DNA of 64,000 nt from an uncultured Bacteroidales bacterium (GCA_902780235.1 CACZEL010000002.1:88069-152068), one strand, 5' to 3'; numbered from the stretch's first letter, positions 34,061 through 42,721 are shown. Translations and numbers: made by a program. The notes: generated from the letters alone by a model not told the origin.

Positions 34061-34683
34061 AATACGTCCTCCTTAACTTCATTTACCATTTGGTCATTTA
34101 CCATTTCTTTACTCACTTCGTTCATACGATCTGCTTCGCCGTATGGGTCATTTATTGAATCATTTTGTGATTTATCCAACTGGCTGGCACCGGTATGTGC
34201 CTCTACGCCGAACTGCTCTGCGTAAGCTTGGTTGATAGCCTTGAGGAATGCGCGGGACGAGATGGTAGCTGCTGTGATAGCATCTACGTCACCACCGTCT
34301 TTTGATACTTGGAGTGCGCCACCTTTGCGGCCGATGATGTTCTGACCGGGTTTGTCGGCGTTCTTGAACCAATGCTCCATGTGCGAACCGAGGCCCGGAG
34401 TCTCTTGATGCTCGAGAATCTCGTAGCCGAGGATGTTTCCTTCTTTATCGAAGCCGACCATTACGCGGAACTGGCCACCGAAACCATCTACAGCGGTCTC
34501 GACAGCATAGCCTTCCTGACCGTTCAAAACGGCGAGTTTGGCTGCCTCCTGTTTGGCTTTCTTTTGTGCCTCGATATTTCCGAGCGTCAACATATAAACG
34601 CCGGCGAGGGCAGCAGCAGCAACCATCGCGATGATGGTGAGGCTGAGTGCCATGTTCTTAAATGAACTTTGTAACTTTTCCAT
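34057..34683 (-). CDS. rnfG: Rnf complex subunit RnfG
   Basis: 208 residues. One N-terminal membrane helix (about 12-34) and a periplasmic FMN-binding domain. FMN is attached covalently to the Thr in DAITAATISS. The core ends near residue 175; the tail beyond it is rich in Asn, Asp, Met and Val, partly encoded by 7/8-bp arrays (about residues 192-201), and is not part of the family fold. It precedes rnfE with a 4-bp overlap. Confidence 0.93.
   Translation of the reverse strand: MEKLQSSFKNMALSLTIIAMVAAAALAGVYMLTLGNIEAQKKAKQEAAKLAVLNGQEGYAVETAVDGFGGQFRVMVGFDKEGNILGYEILEHQETPGLGSHMEHWFKNADKPGQNIIGRKGGALQVSKDGGDVDAITAATISSRAFLKAINQAYAEQFGVEAHTGASQLDKSQNDSINDPYGEADRMNEVSKEMVNDQMVNEVKEDVL
34081..34109. 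repeat. 7/8-bp array in the rnfG 3' end (ATTTACC/ATTTGGTC), coding
   Basis: ATTTACC, ATTTGGTC, ATTTACC, then a diverged unit. On the coding strand it gives KEMVNDQMVN. The same unit pair appears between rnfD, rnfC and rnfB. Confidence 0.8.
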
Positions 34684-34694
34684 AGTTGTCCTCC

Positions 34695-35699
34695 TTATTT
34701 CTTTTTAGGTTCGCCGAAACGTTGCGGACGAATCTTGTTCAACAATGGAACGCAAGCGTTCATGATCAGGATAGCGAAGGACATACCTTCGGGGTACGCA
34801 CCCCATGTACGGATGACCATCATGATGAAGCCGATACCGATACCGAAGATGATCTTACCCCACGCGCTCATCGGGCTGGTGACGTAGTCGGTAGCCATGA
34901 AGAAGGCACCGAGCATGAGACCACCGGAGAGGAGCTCGTACGCTACATATTGACCCGCTTCCATGCCTGCCGGCGTACCGATCCAAGCGAAGAGAGCCAC
35001 AGTAGCGATGATCGATACCGGGATATGCCATGTGATGACGCGGCAGCAGATGAGGAACAGACCGCCGATGATGAGTGCGAGTGCGCAGACCTCACCGAGC
35101 GAACCGCCCATGACACCAAGGAACGCGTCCTTGAGAGCCGGCAGTTGATCTACGAACGAGGTATCACCTGTTTTAGCAATATGCTTGAGGTAATAGAGCG
35201 GGGTAGCACCTGTCTCTGCGTCGAGGTAGGACGTGTTGAATCCTTGCGGCACAGGCCAAGTGGTCATCTGCGCAGGGAAGGAGATGAGCAGGAATACACG
35301 ACCTACGAGAGCGGGGTTGAAGGGGTTTTGTCCCAGACCGCCGAAGGTCATCTTACCTACACCGATAGCTACAACCGCGCCGATGAGTACGATCCACCAA
35401 TCGAGGCTGGACGGGAGGTTGAAGGCGAGGAGCAGACCCGTGAGGACTGCGGAGAGGTCGCCGATCGTTTGTCTTTGCTCTTTGAGCAAGAAACGGCTGA
35501 TGAGCCATTCGGTGAGCACGCAAGCGCAAACCGAGATAGCCGCCGTGATGAGAGCTCCTACACCAAACTCGATCACTGATACCACGTAAGCGGGCAGCAG
35601 TGCGAGAATGACGAGTAACATGTTCCTGCGAACGCTGTCACCGCTATGTGCGTGAGGAGCCGGAGCAACAATTAATTTTTTCATATTGTCATTTACCAT
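34695..35699 (-). CDS. rnfD: Rnf complex subunit RnfD
   Basis: 334 residues with about nine or ten membrane helices. FMN is bound covalently at the Thr in ETGATPLYY. PNALVGRVFLL-like sequence (FNPALVGRVFLLISF) and GGMLMGAFFMATD-like sequence (GGLMLGAFFMATDYVTSP) are conserved and match NqrB/RnfD. The start codon at 35699 lies within the array between rnfC and rnfD; an internal ATG a few codons in (MKKLIVAPAPHAHSG) is the more typical start. Confidence 0.94.
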   Translation of the reverse strand: MVNDNMKKLIVAPAPHAHSGDSVRRNMLLVILALLPAYVVSVIEFGVGALITAAISVCACVLTEWLISRFLLKEQRQTIGDLSAVLTGLLLAFNLPSSLDWWIVLIGAVVAIGVGKMTFGGLGQNPFNPALVGRVFLLISFPAQMTTWPVPQGFNTSYLDAETGATPLYYLKHIAKTGDTSFVDQLPALKDAFLGVMGGSLGEVCALALIIGGLFLICCRVITWHIPVSIIATVALFAWIGTPAGMEAGQYVAYELLSGGLMLGAFFMATDYVTSPMSAWGKIIFGIGIGFIMMVIRTWGAYPEGMSFAILIMNACVPLLNKIRPQRFGEPKKK

Positions 35700-35741
35700 T
35701 TGTTCATTTATTTATTCATTTGACCATTTGGTCATTTTTTC
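35691..35741. repeat. 7/8-bp array at rnfC-rnfD junction (ATTTACC/ATTTGNCC)
   Basis: About six units of 7-8 bp, each starting ATTT. The rnfC stop codon and the first codons of the longer rnfD frame fall inside it. Confidence 0.8.
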
Positions 35742-37087
35742 TCGGCTGCGGCAGCGGCGGCACGTTCGCGGAGGATAGCGCCGACTTTTGCTTTGGCAGG
35801 ACGGATACCGTCGAGCAGACGACGATGCGCAGGACAAGCGAAGACGCAGCAACCGCAATCAATACAATCCATTACGTCGTGCTTCTCGCAGTCTTCCCAC
35901 ATCTCGAGTTGACTCATTCGCTGGAGCAGATAGGGTTCGAGACCCATCGGGCAAGCCTGAACGCACTTACCGCAACGGATACAGTTCTCTTCCTCCGGAC
36001 GGATAGATTCCGCTTCGGGCAAGAAGAGCAGGCCGCTGAGGCGTTTGTTAGCCGGCATGCCTTCGATATGATCCATCGCGCGACCCATCATCGGACCGCC
36101 GCCAATGATCTTACCGGTGTCAACAGGTACACCACCTGCGAGGGCGATGACCTCCTCGATCGGCGTACCGAAACGAACGGAGTAGTTACCCGGTTTAGCC
36201 ACTTTCTTACCGGTAACAGTCATGACGCGGCTGATGAGCGGTTTGTTCTTCTGAACGGCCTCGTAAACGGCATAGATGGTAGCAACGTTATCCACTACAG
36301 CGCCCACTTCGATAGGCAGCGCACCCGAAGGTACCTGACGACCGATACAAGCGTCGATGAGTTGTTTCTCACCACCTTGCGGATATTTGAGTTTGAGAGG
36401 CACTACCTCGATGCCCAGTTTGGATTGCGCCAACTTGGTCATATGTTCGATCGCATCTTTCTTGTTGTTCTCGATACCGATGATCGCGCGATCGACGCCC
36501 AGGGCACGCTTGAGGATCTCGATTCCGACGATGATCTCTTCGCCATGCTCAAGCATCAACTGATGGTCGCAGGTCAGGTACGGTTCACACTCTACACCGT
36601 TGACGATCAGCACTTCTGCTTTCTTACCCGGAGGCGGCAACAGTTTGACATGTGTCGGGAAACAAGCGCCACCGAGTCCTACTATACCGGCAGCAGCGAT
36701 CTTGTCGATGATGGCTTTTGGCTCCAACGGGCACGAACGGATGAGGTCCGGCGTACGGTCAATCTCCGGCAACCACTCGTCACCTTGTACATCGATGAAG
36801 ATAGCTTGTCCGGGAGCACCCCATGCGTCGGTCCAATCACCGATCTTAGCGACCGTACCACTAACCGGCGAGCAGATGTTCGCACTTACGAATCCACCGG
36901 CTTTCGCCAGCAGTTCGCCTACTTTCACTTTCGCTCCGACTTCCACTACAGCTTGTGCGGGTGCACCGATATGTTGCACAAGCGGGATGATGGCTTGCTT
37001 GGGCAGCGGGCACTCCGTGATACGCTGGTGTGCGGAGAATTGTTTGTTGTCACGCGGATGAACTCCGCCTATTTTAAATGTCTTCAT
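35732..37087 (-). CDS. rnfC: Rnf complex subunit RnfC
   Basis: 451 residues. Peripheral subunit that binds NADH and FMN and carries two [4Fe-4S] clusters. GGAPAQAVVEVGAKVKVGE-like barrel at the N terminus, GLGGACFPTHVKL (NADH/FMN site), and two ferredoxin motifs near the C terminus: CIRCGKCVQACP and CIDCGCCVFACP. These clusters are complete, in contrast to the reduced RnfB. Length is normal for a Bacteroidetes RnfC. Confidence 0.95.
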   Translation of the reverse strand: MKTFKIGGVHPRDNKQFSAHQRITECPLPKQAIIPLVQHIGAPAQAVVEVGAKVKVGELLAKAGGFVSANICSPVSGTVAKIGDWTDAWGAPGQAIFIDVQGDEWLPEIDRTPDLIRSCPLEPKAIIDKIAAAGIVGLGGACFPTHVKLLPPPGKKAEVLIVNGVECEPYLTCDHQLMLEHGEEIIVGIEILKRALGVDRAIIGIENNKKDAIEHMTKLAQSKLGIEVVPLKLKYPQGGEKQLIDACIGRQVPSGALPIEVGAVVDNVATIYAVYEAVQKNKPLISRVMTVTGKKVAKPGNYSVRFGTPIEEVIALAGGVPVDTGKIIGGGPMMGRAMDHIEGMPANKRLSGLLFLPEAESIRPEEENCIRCGKCVQACPMGLEPYLLQRMSQLEMWEDCEKHDVMDCIDCGCCVFACPAHRRLLDGIRPAKAKVGAILRERAAAAAAEKK

Positions 37088-37093
37088 AATTCC

Positions 37094-37135
37094 ATTTGGT
37101 CATTTACCATTTACCATTTATTTGACCATTTGGTC
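37094..37135. repeat. 7/8-bp array at rnfB-rnfC junction (ATTTACC/ATTTGGTC)
   Basis: About five units; the outer ATTTGGTC copies flank ATTTACC copies. It fills the gap before rnfC and reaches the rnfB stop. Confidence 0.82.
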
Positions 37136-37550
37136 ATTTTGCTTGCACTCTTGCGGTTACATTCGGGAAGACAGCTCTCGGTGTCGGCAGTGCTTTGATC
37201 TTAGCGGCAATAGCGGGATCGAATCCCTTCTTCTCACCACCTTCTGCTGCCGGCGCTGCCTCTTCAGCCGCTGCAGGCGTCAGGATTTTCTTTACCTCGT
37301 CCATGGTAGGATCACCACCTACAGGGCAAGCCAAACCGTCCGTGTTGCCCGCTTTGACGCACGCTTCTGCGAAATTACGGCAACCGGCGAATCCACATCC
37401 GCCGCAGTTAGCACCCGGTAACACAGCGGTCACAAGGTCAATGCGCGGATCTTCTTCCACTTTGAAGTACAGGCTGACCACATACAGCAGGCACGCTGCC
37501 AAGAAGGCGATCACACCTAAGACTCCCATAGAAATCAGAATTAAATTCAT
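37134..37550 (-). CDS. rnfB: Rnf complex subunit RnfB, short form without ferredoxin domain
   Basis: 138 residues, against roughly 190-330 for RnfB in other bacteria. It keeps the N-terminal membrane helix (about 4-26) and the Fe4S domain with Cys in NCGGCGFAGC and LACPVGG. It then ends in an Ala/Glu-rich stretch (TPAAAEEAAPAAEGG) and a short conserved-looking tail. The two ferredoxin-type CxxCxxC motifs, through which RnfB normally takes electrons from ferredoxin, are absent, and no second frame supplies them. First rnf gene after rseC. Confidence 0.9.
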   Translation of the reverse strand: MNLILISMGVLGVIAFLAACLLYVVSLYFKVEEDPRIDLVTAVLPGANCGGCGFAGCRNFAEACVKAGNTDGLACPVGGDPTMDEVKKILTPAAAEEAAPAAEGGEKKGFDPAIAAKIKALPTPRAVFPNVTARVQAK

Positions 37551-37571
37551 GTCGTTTATTATTTAAAGTTA

Positions 37572-37991
37572 TTATAATTTTCGAGCTGTGAACGAGAACT
37601 GCGTCTGCAGGCGGTGCTTAAAGACGCTGAGGCCGATGTAATAGAGCGCGATGCCGCAGAGGGATAGTGTCCCGACGACGGCTTCGCTCCATTGAGTAGT
37701 AAAATCAAGGATGGCGATGATGGCGAGCATCACAATAAAAGGCAGAATGTACGCGAGTAGTACAGCTTTCCATGCCAGACGTTCGCGAACTTCTACCTCT
37801 ACCTTATCGCCTACTTGAACAGGCTCCAGAAGGATGACATCCATCTCTTTCTGTTGGCTCTCGGATGACATACACATCGAGCGGGCTTTACAAGCCGAAC
37901 AGGCACTGGTTTGCACGATCTCAACGTGCGCCTTATTGCCGTTGATGCTTAACACCACACCCTCATGTCTGATCATTTCGTCCATGTTCAT
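37572..37991 (-). CDS. rseC: RseC/SoxR-reducing-system family protein
   Basis: 139 residues. A CxxC-rich N-terminal soluble part (SACSACKARSMC) followed by two membrane helices (about 78-97 and 104-122). RseC-like proteins precede rnf operons in many Bacteroidetes and help keep the Rnf/Rsx system active, in E. coli in reducing SoxR. Its own promoter lies just upstream, so it heads the operon. ATG at 37985 (two codons in) is an equally good start. Confidence 0.88.
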   Translation of the reverse strand: MNMDEMIRHEGVVLSINGNKAHVEIVQTSACSACKARSMCMSSESQQKEMDVILLEPVQVGDKVEVEVRERLAWKAVLLAYILPFIVMLAIIAILDFTTQWSEAVVGTLSLCGIALYYIGLSVFKHRLQTQFSFTARKL

Positions 37992-38005
37992 AATTTTTGC
38001 GGCTG

Positions 38006-38036
38006 CAAAGATACAAATTCTTTTTCACATACGCAA
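38006..38036 (-). promoter_or_regulatory. rnf operon promoter
   Basis: Minus-strand TTG, 20 bp, TATCTTTG. The -33 side reads TTGCGTATGTGAAAA. It lies 15 bp before the rseC start codon and is the only promoter seen for all seven genes. Confidence 0.75.
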
Positions 38037-38105
38037 GTGCGCGCGTACTTTTTATAAAAAATTACACGTTTTTTGTCAAAAAGTACAAAAATTTCAACAT
38101 TGTAT

Positions 38106-38136
38106 TTTCCTCTTTCAACTTTTTTTCGTACCTTTG
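38106..38136 (+). promoter_or_regulatory. ftsK promoter (weak -33)
   Basis: TACCTTTG (38129-38136) with 20 bp upstream of it, but the -33 position reads TTT instead of TTG. Confidence 0.6.
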
Positions 38137-38156
38137 CATGCTAAATTTGAGATAAT

Positions 38157-40703
38157 ATGCCTAGAACCTCATCTAAGATTACAAATACGCCCACGGATAC
38201 GGCTCGCAGAGCGATCAAAGTGGAGAAACCCGGAGTATGGGAGTCGGTGCAGCGTTTTTTTGCTGCCCGTGAGACCCGTATCGTCTTGGGGATTGTGTTG
38301 CTGACGTTTGCCGTGATAGCTTTGTTGGCGTACATCAGTTATTTATTCACCGGAACCTATGATCAATCGATCCTGTCGATGGACAGGCCGGATCGGATTG
38401 CTAACCGTCTGCAGATCCGCAATATGTTGGGTTTGCCGGGCGCGATGTTGGCGTCGTTCTTGATTGACGGCAGTTTTGGTTTTGTATCTCTGTTGCTGAT
38501 CGTGATGATCGCTATTTACGCTTTGCGTCTGATGCATGTGGTCAAAGATATCCCTGCCATCAAGTTGTTCCTATGCGGTTCGTTCTGGGTGTTATGGGGT
38601 TCGATCACGTTAGGTTTTGCGCATAACACGGTTCATCAGTTGGGCGTGTTCCTCTGGGGCGGTGCTTTTGGCGCTACCTGCGCACAATGGTTAGTGGGCT
38701 ATGTGCGTGAATTGGGTACAGGATTGATTCTGTTGGCTTCGCTGACGATTTTCCTGATCGTGACCGATCCGCGTTTCATTGACCGCTGCAAAGCGTTTGG
38801 AGTTTGGGTAGCAGGTTTGTTTGCCAAGAAGCCGAAAGTAGAGCCCGAAGAACCCGAAACGCCGGAGACCCCTGCAGAGCCGGAAGGAGGCGAGATCGTG
38901 GTGGATATTCCTATTGACAAGGAGCCGGAGGATGAGGGCAAGCAAGATGATGTGGCGTTCACGATCGAGCCTGTTGCCGAGGAACCGGAGTCGGAAGAAT
39001 CGGAAGTGACGGACGAACCGCTTGGCGATGAGCCGCTGCCGATGGATGAACCGATCGAGGAAGGCAAGAAAGACGCGGAATTGGAGATCGAGGATGTCGT
39101 AGAAGAAGAGTTGTACGACAAAGATCCGGACAAGTTGTTGGAGAAGTTAGGTCCGTACGACCCGCGCAAAGATCTGGAGTTCTTTAAGTTCCCGAGTCTG
39201 AACCTGCTGAAGGTGTATGACAATGAGAACGCGCCGATCATCGATCAGGAGGAACAACGTGCGAACGGCGCACGTATTGTGACCACTTTGCGTAACTATG
39301 GCATAGAAATTGATAGTATCAAAGCAACGGTCGGACCGACCGTGACGCTCTATGAAATAGTGCCGAAGGCAGGTATCCGCGTGGCGAAGATCCAAGCGCT
39401 GGAGAACGATATCATGATGAGTCTGAGTGCAACGGGTATTCGTATCATTGCGCCGATGCCGGGTAAGGGAACGATCGGTATTGAGGTGCCGAACGAGAAA
39501 CCGCAGGTGGTGAGCATGCACTCGGTGATCGCGTCCAAGCGTTTCCAAGAGGAGCAGAAGATGAAACTGCCTATCGCGTATGGTCGAACGATCACGAATG
39601 AGGTGTTTATGTTCGACTTGGCGAAGACGCCGCACTTGTTGGTAGCCGGTGCAACCGGTACGGGTAAGTCGGTGGCAATCAACGCGATCATCACTTCGCT
39701 GCTGTACAAAAAACACCCGGCGGAGTTGAAGTTGGTGATGGTGGACCCGAAGATGGTTGAGTTCGCGCCTTACAAGCCGCTGTTGAAACATTACTTGGCG
39801 GCGATGCCGGACACCGATCCCGAGCAGATTGTCATCACCGATTGCGACAAGGTGGTCAATACTCTGAACTCGCTCGTGATCGAGATGGAGAACCGTTATA
39901 AACTGCTGATGGACGCCGGTGTACGTAACTTGGAGGACTACAACGATAAGTTCGTGAGACGTCGTCTGAATCCGGCTAAGTTGGTAGGCGATAGCCTGCA
40001 TCACCAGTACCTGCCGTATATCGTGATTATCATCGACGAGTATGGTGATTTCATCATGCAGGCCGGCAAGCAGGTGGAGACGCCGATTGCCCGTATCACG
40101 CAGAAAGCGCGTGCGGTCGGAATGCACATGATCTTGGCAACGCAACGTCCGTCGGTGAACATCGTCACGGGTGTCATCAAAGCCAATATCCCGACGCGAA
40201 TTGCCTTGCGTACGCAGAGTGTGATTGACTCGCGAACGGTGCTTGACGCCAAGGGTGCGGAGCAGTTGATCGGTCGCGGAGACTCCTTATACGCAGGTAA
40301 CGCCAGCATCACGCGTGTGCAGTGTGCGTTCGTCGATACGCCGGAGGTCGATGAGATCGTCAAACATATCTCGAAGCAGCAGCGTTATACCGAGCCGTAT
40401 CAGTTGCCGGAATATGTCGGCGAAGGCGGTGAAGGCGAGGCGCTGGCGCCGGGATCGGTGGATCTGAAGCGTCTGGATCCGATGTTTGCCGATGTGGCAC
40501 GTTATGTGGTCAGCAAGCAAGAGGGGTCGACGAGTCGCCTGCAACGTGCGTTCGAGATCGGTTATAACCGCGCCGGTAAATTGAGCGACCAGTTGGAAGC
40601 AGCCGGTGTGGTTGGCCCGAACAAAGGTCCGAAGGGTCGTGACGTGCTCATCACCGATCTGGATGCACTGGAGAAATTGTTGGAAGAGCTGGGCGTTAAG
40701 TAG
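38157..40703 (+). CDS. ftsK: DNA translocase FtsK
   Basis: 848 residues. Four to five N-terminal membrane helices (to about 210) anchor it at the septum; an acidic Pro/Glu-rich linker (about 220-325) follows; then the alpha/beta motor with Walker A VAGATGTGKS and Walker B YIVIIIDEYGDF, and the C-terminal gamma winged helix that reads KOPS-type sites (STSRLQRAFEIGYNRAG). It pumps chromosome ends apart at division and activates XerCD. Start ATG 38157. Confidence 0.96.
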   Translation: MPRTSSKITNTPTDTARRAIKVEKPGVWESVQRFFAARETRIVLGIVLLTFAVIALLAYISYLFTGTYDQSILSMDRPDRIANRLQIRNMLGLPGAMLASFLIDGSFGFVSLLLIVMIAIYALRLMHVVKDIPAIKLFLCGSFWVLWGSITLGFAHNTVHQLGVFLWGGAFGATCAQWLVGYVRELGTGLILLASLTIFLIVTDPRFIDRCKAFGVWVAGLFAKKPKVEPEEPETPETPAEPEGGEIVVDIPIDKEPEDEGKQDDVAFTIEPVAEEPESEESEVTDEPLGDEPLPMDEPIEEGKKDAELEIEDVVEEELYDKDPDKLLEKLGPYDPRKDLEFFKFPSLNLLKVYDNENAPIIDQEEQRANGARIVTTLRNYGIEIDSIKATVGPTVTLYEIVPKAGIRVAKIQALENDIMMSLSATGIRIIAPMPGKGTIGIEVPNEKPQVVSMHSVIASKRFQEEQKMKLPIAYGRTITNEVFMFDLAKTPHLLVAGATGTGKSVAINAIITSLLYKKHPAELKLVMVDPKMVEFAPYKPLLKHYLAAMPDTDPEQIVITDCDKVVNTLNSLVIEMENRYKLLMDAGVRNLEDYNDKFVRRRLNPAKLVGDSLHHQYLPYIVIIIDEYGDFIMQAGKQVETPIARITQKARAVGMHMILATQRPSVNIVTGVIKANIPTRIALRTQSVIDSRTVLDAKGAEQLIGRGDSLYAGNASITRVQCAFVDTPEVDEIVKHISKQQRYTEPYQLPEYVGEGGEGEALAPGSVDLKRLDPMFADVARYVVSKQEGSTSRLQRAFEIGYNRAGKLSDQLEAAGVVGPNKGPKGRDVLITDLDALEKLLEELGVK

Positions 40704-40713
40704 GCAAATCAGA

Positions 40714-40790
40714 CTAGCGAGACACTATCGAGAGAGAATCGGATCGGGGGAATCTCGGGGGTGTCTCGGGAGCAAATAGGGAGTAATATG
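40714..40790. repeat. 11-bp tandem array, 7 units, ending on a start codon
   Basis: Seven consecutive 11-mers drifting from CTAGCGAGACA through GGGGAATCTCG to GGAGTAATATG. The last three bases of the last unit are the ATG of the LolA-like gene. It is the longest array in the window. Confidence 0.85.
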
Positions 40791-41372
40791 GGTTCATTAC
40801 TAATCATTTTAACCATTCTCAGTTCGTTCTTGACGAACTTGGAGACGAAGACTTTGCAATCGGAGTTTACGGTGACGGTTGCCGAAGAGGTGAACGCACC
40901 GATGAACTTTCCCGGTACGCTGACCATGCATGGCCAGTTGTTCCGCTTGGAGATGTTCAATATCGAAGCGGCTTACGACGGCAAAACGCTGTATATGTAC
41001 TCGCCGGAAACGGACGAGTTGACGCTGACCAATCCGACGGAAGCGGAGTTGGTGGAAGCGAATCCGCTGTTGTATGCGAAAGCCTTGATTCCGGTATGCA
41101 ATGTAGTCGAGAAAACAAGCAACGACGGGTTACAAACGATCGTGACCTTAACGCCTAAAGATCAATCAATTGGCATCAACCGATTTGTGTTGCGAATAAG
41201 AAATAACGACCTGATGCCTATGCAGTTGGAGATCAAAGAAGGCAAGAAGATCTCGACGCTCAAACTGAAGGAGCCGAAGTATCTGGAGTCGAAAGAAGAA
41301 AGTCAAAAGTCGAAAGAAACATACGTGGTCAAAGGAAGTAAAGACACGTATATAAATGATATGCGCTTATGA
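40788..41372 (+). CDS. LolA-like lipoprotein carrier
   Basis: 194 residues. A short hydrophobic start (MGSLLIILTIL), then a beta-rich domain typical of the LolA family (LQSEFTVTVAEEV, then PGTLTMHGQLFRLEMF and YMYSPETDELTLTNP). LolA carries outer-membrane lipoproteins across the periplasm. Similarity is by pattern and position, since Bacteroidetes LolA proteins are commonly next to ftsK. An array at 41289-41316 adds a Ser/Lys-rich stretch near the C terminus. It overlaps trxB by ATGA. Confidence 0.8.
   Translation: MGSLLIILTILSSFLTNLETKTLQSEFTVTVAEEVNAPMNFPGTLTMHGQLFRLEMFNIEAAYDGKTLYMYSPETDELTLTNPTEAELVEANPLLYAKALIPVCNVVEKTSNDGLQTIVTLTPKDQSIGINRFVLRIRNNDLMPMQLEIKEGKKISTLKLKEPKYLESKEESQKSKETYVVKGSKDTYINDMRL
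41289..41316. repeat. 7-bp tandem array, 4 units (GTCGAAA), coding
   Basis: GTCGAAA, GAAGAAA, GTCAAAA, GTCGAAA in frame in the LolA-like gene, encoding SKEESQKSKE. It resembles the array at 26.47 kb. Confidence 0.85.
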
Positions 41373-42298
41373 GAGTAAAATGTTTGATAATAGGTTCAGG
41401 ACCGGCAGGTTATACAGCTGCTATCTATGCGAGTCGTGCGAACTTGGAGCCGGTACTGATTGAAGGTCCGCAGTTAGGCGGACAGTTGACAACCACGACC
41501 GAGGTGGAGAATTTCCCCGGGTATCCGGACGGCGTAGAACCGTTCACGATGATGGACGATATGCGTCGTCAGGCAGAGCGTTTCGGTACGCAATTCGTTT
41601 CCGGCATTGTGACGAAAGTGGATTTTTCGACATCCCCGAAGAAGGTGATCGTGGAAGATGAGATCGAGTACGAAGCTGATGCGGTTATTGTAGCAACGGG
41701 AGCTTCGGCACGCTATCTGGGCTTGGAGTCCGAGCGTACCTACCGCGGTCGTGGTGTGAGTGCTTGTGCAACTTGCGACGGATTCTTCTATCGCAAGAAA
41801 ACGGTAGCCGTAGTAGGCGGCGGTGATACGGCTTGTGAAGAGGCGAATTACCTCGCAGGCTTGTGCGCGAAAGTATATATGATCGTGCGTAAGCCGTACC
41901 TGCGTGCGTCGGAGATCATGCAGCAGCGCGTGCTGAACAATCCGAAGATCGAAGTGCTCTTCGAGCATAACACTTTGCAGCTGACCGGCGAAGGAAAAGT
42001 GCAGGGAGCCGACCTTATTTACCGCAAAGGTGAACCGGACGAAGAAATACGTCATATCGATATTGACGGATTCTTCCTGGCGATCGGTCATCATCCGAAT
42101 ACGGACTTGTTCAAGGACTATCTGAACCGTGACGCAGAGGGTTATATTTTGGTAGATGGCGACAGTCCGCGTACGAACGTGCCGGGTGTTTTTGCAGCCG
42201 GTGATTGCGCCGATCCCCATTACCGTCAGGCGATCGTGGCAGCCGGTTCGGGTGCGAAAGCCGCTATTGAAGCAGACAAATATATCAAGAGTCTGTAA
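41369..42298 (+). CDS. trxB: Thioredoxin reductase
   Basis: 309 residues, normal. FAD/NADPH disulfide reductase. FAD motif IIGSGPAGYTAAIYA, redox-active CATC in SACATCDGFF, NADPH motif VVGGGDTACEEA, and GVFAAGDC before the C terminus. Starts by ATGA overlap with the LolA-like gene. A strong hairpin terminator follows. Confidence 0.96.
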   Translation: MRVKCLIIGSGPAGYTAAIYASRANLEPVLIEGPQLGGQLTTTTEVENFPGYPDGVEPFTMMDDMRRQAERFGTQFVSGIVTKVDFSTSPKKVIVEDEIEYEADAVIVATGASARYLGLESERTYRGRGVSACATCDGFFYRKKTVAVVGGGDTACEEANYLAGLCAKVYMIVRKPYLRASEIMQQRVLNNPKIEVLFEHNTLQLTGEGKVQGADLIYRKGEPDEEIRHIDIDGFFLAIGHHPNTDLFKDYLNRDAEGYILVDGDSPRTNVPGVFAAGDCADPHYRQAIVAAGSGAKAAIEADKYIKSL

Positions 42299-42314
42299 GG
42301 AACATTATGATACG

Positions 42315-42353
42315 AAAAAACGCTCGATGGATGAACCATTGAGCGTTTTTTTG
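42315..42353. terminator. Bidirectional terminator between trxB and secG
   Basis: Stem AACGCTCNATGG / CCATNGAGCGTT around ATGA, with A-run on one side and T7 on the other. It serves trxB and secG, which converge here. Confidence 0.85.
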
Positions 42354-42369
42354 TTAGGGAGCGGTTGTA

Positions 42370-42681
42370 TTACTCACCCTCTACCGGCAGTTCAGCAGCC
42401 GGAGCAGCCGGAGCCTCGTCGATAACGATAGCCGATTGCTCTTCATTAACTACTTCCTGTCCTTTGCTGAAGCCTACAGCAGCAATGCTGAAGACGATGA
42501 TGAGGGCGATAAGCGTCCAAGTTGCTTTCTCCAGGAAGTCAGCCGTCTTGGGGGCGCCCATCACTTGGTTACCGCTCGCGAAACCGGCAGCCAAGCCTCC
42601 GCCTTTACTATTCTGAACCAACACCAAAAGGGTCAGCAGGATAGCAGCGATGACGATTAAGATAGTAATAAAAATGTACAT
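42370..42681 (-). CDS. secG: Preprotein translocase subunit SecG
   Basis: 103 residues with two membrane helices (about 2-22 and 52-72). VLVQNSKGGGLAAGF between them is the SecG signature. The C-terminal tail is acidic and Ala/Pro-rich (EAPAAPAAELPVEGE). Transcribed from its own promoter, away from lptE. Confidence 0.92.
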   Translation of the reverse strand: MYIFITILIVIAAILLTLLVLVQNSKGGGLAAGFASGNQVMGAPKTADFLEKATWTLIALIIVFSIAAVGFSKGQEVVNEEQSAIVIDEAPAAPAAELPVEGE

Positions 42682-42721
42682 AGTTATTAATTTAAAATGT
42701 TATTTTCTACAAAATCGGCTG

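Noticed and set aside
35648-37198. Long open frame (about 516 codons) on the plus strand over rnfC
   Set aside because: It is the antisense shadow of rnfC and rnfB; its protein is rich in His, Arg and Thr without any family motif, and the minus-strand genes have clear motifs.
39147-40145. Minus-strand frame of about 330 codons over ftsK
   Set aside because: Low-complexity Arg/His/Leu protein antisense to the FtsK motor domain; no start context.
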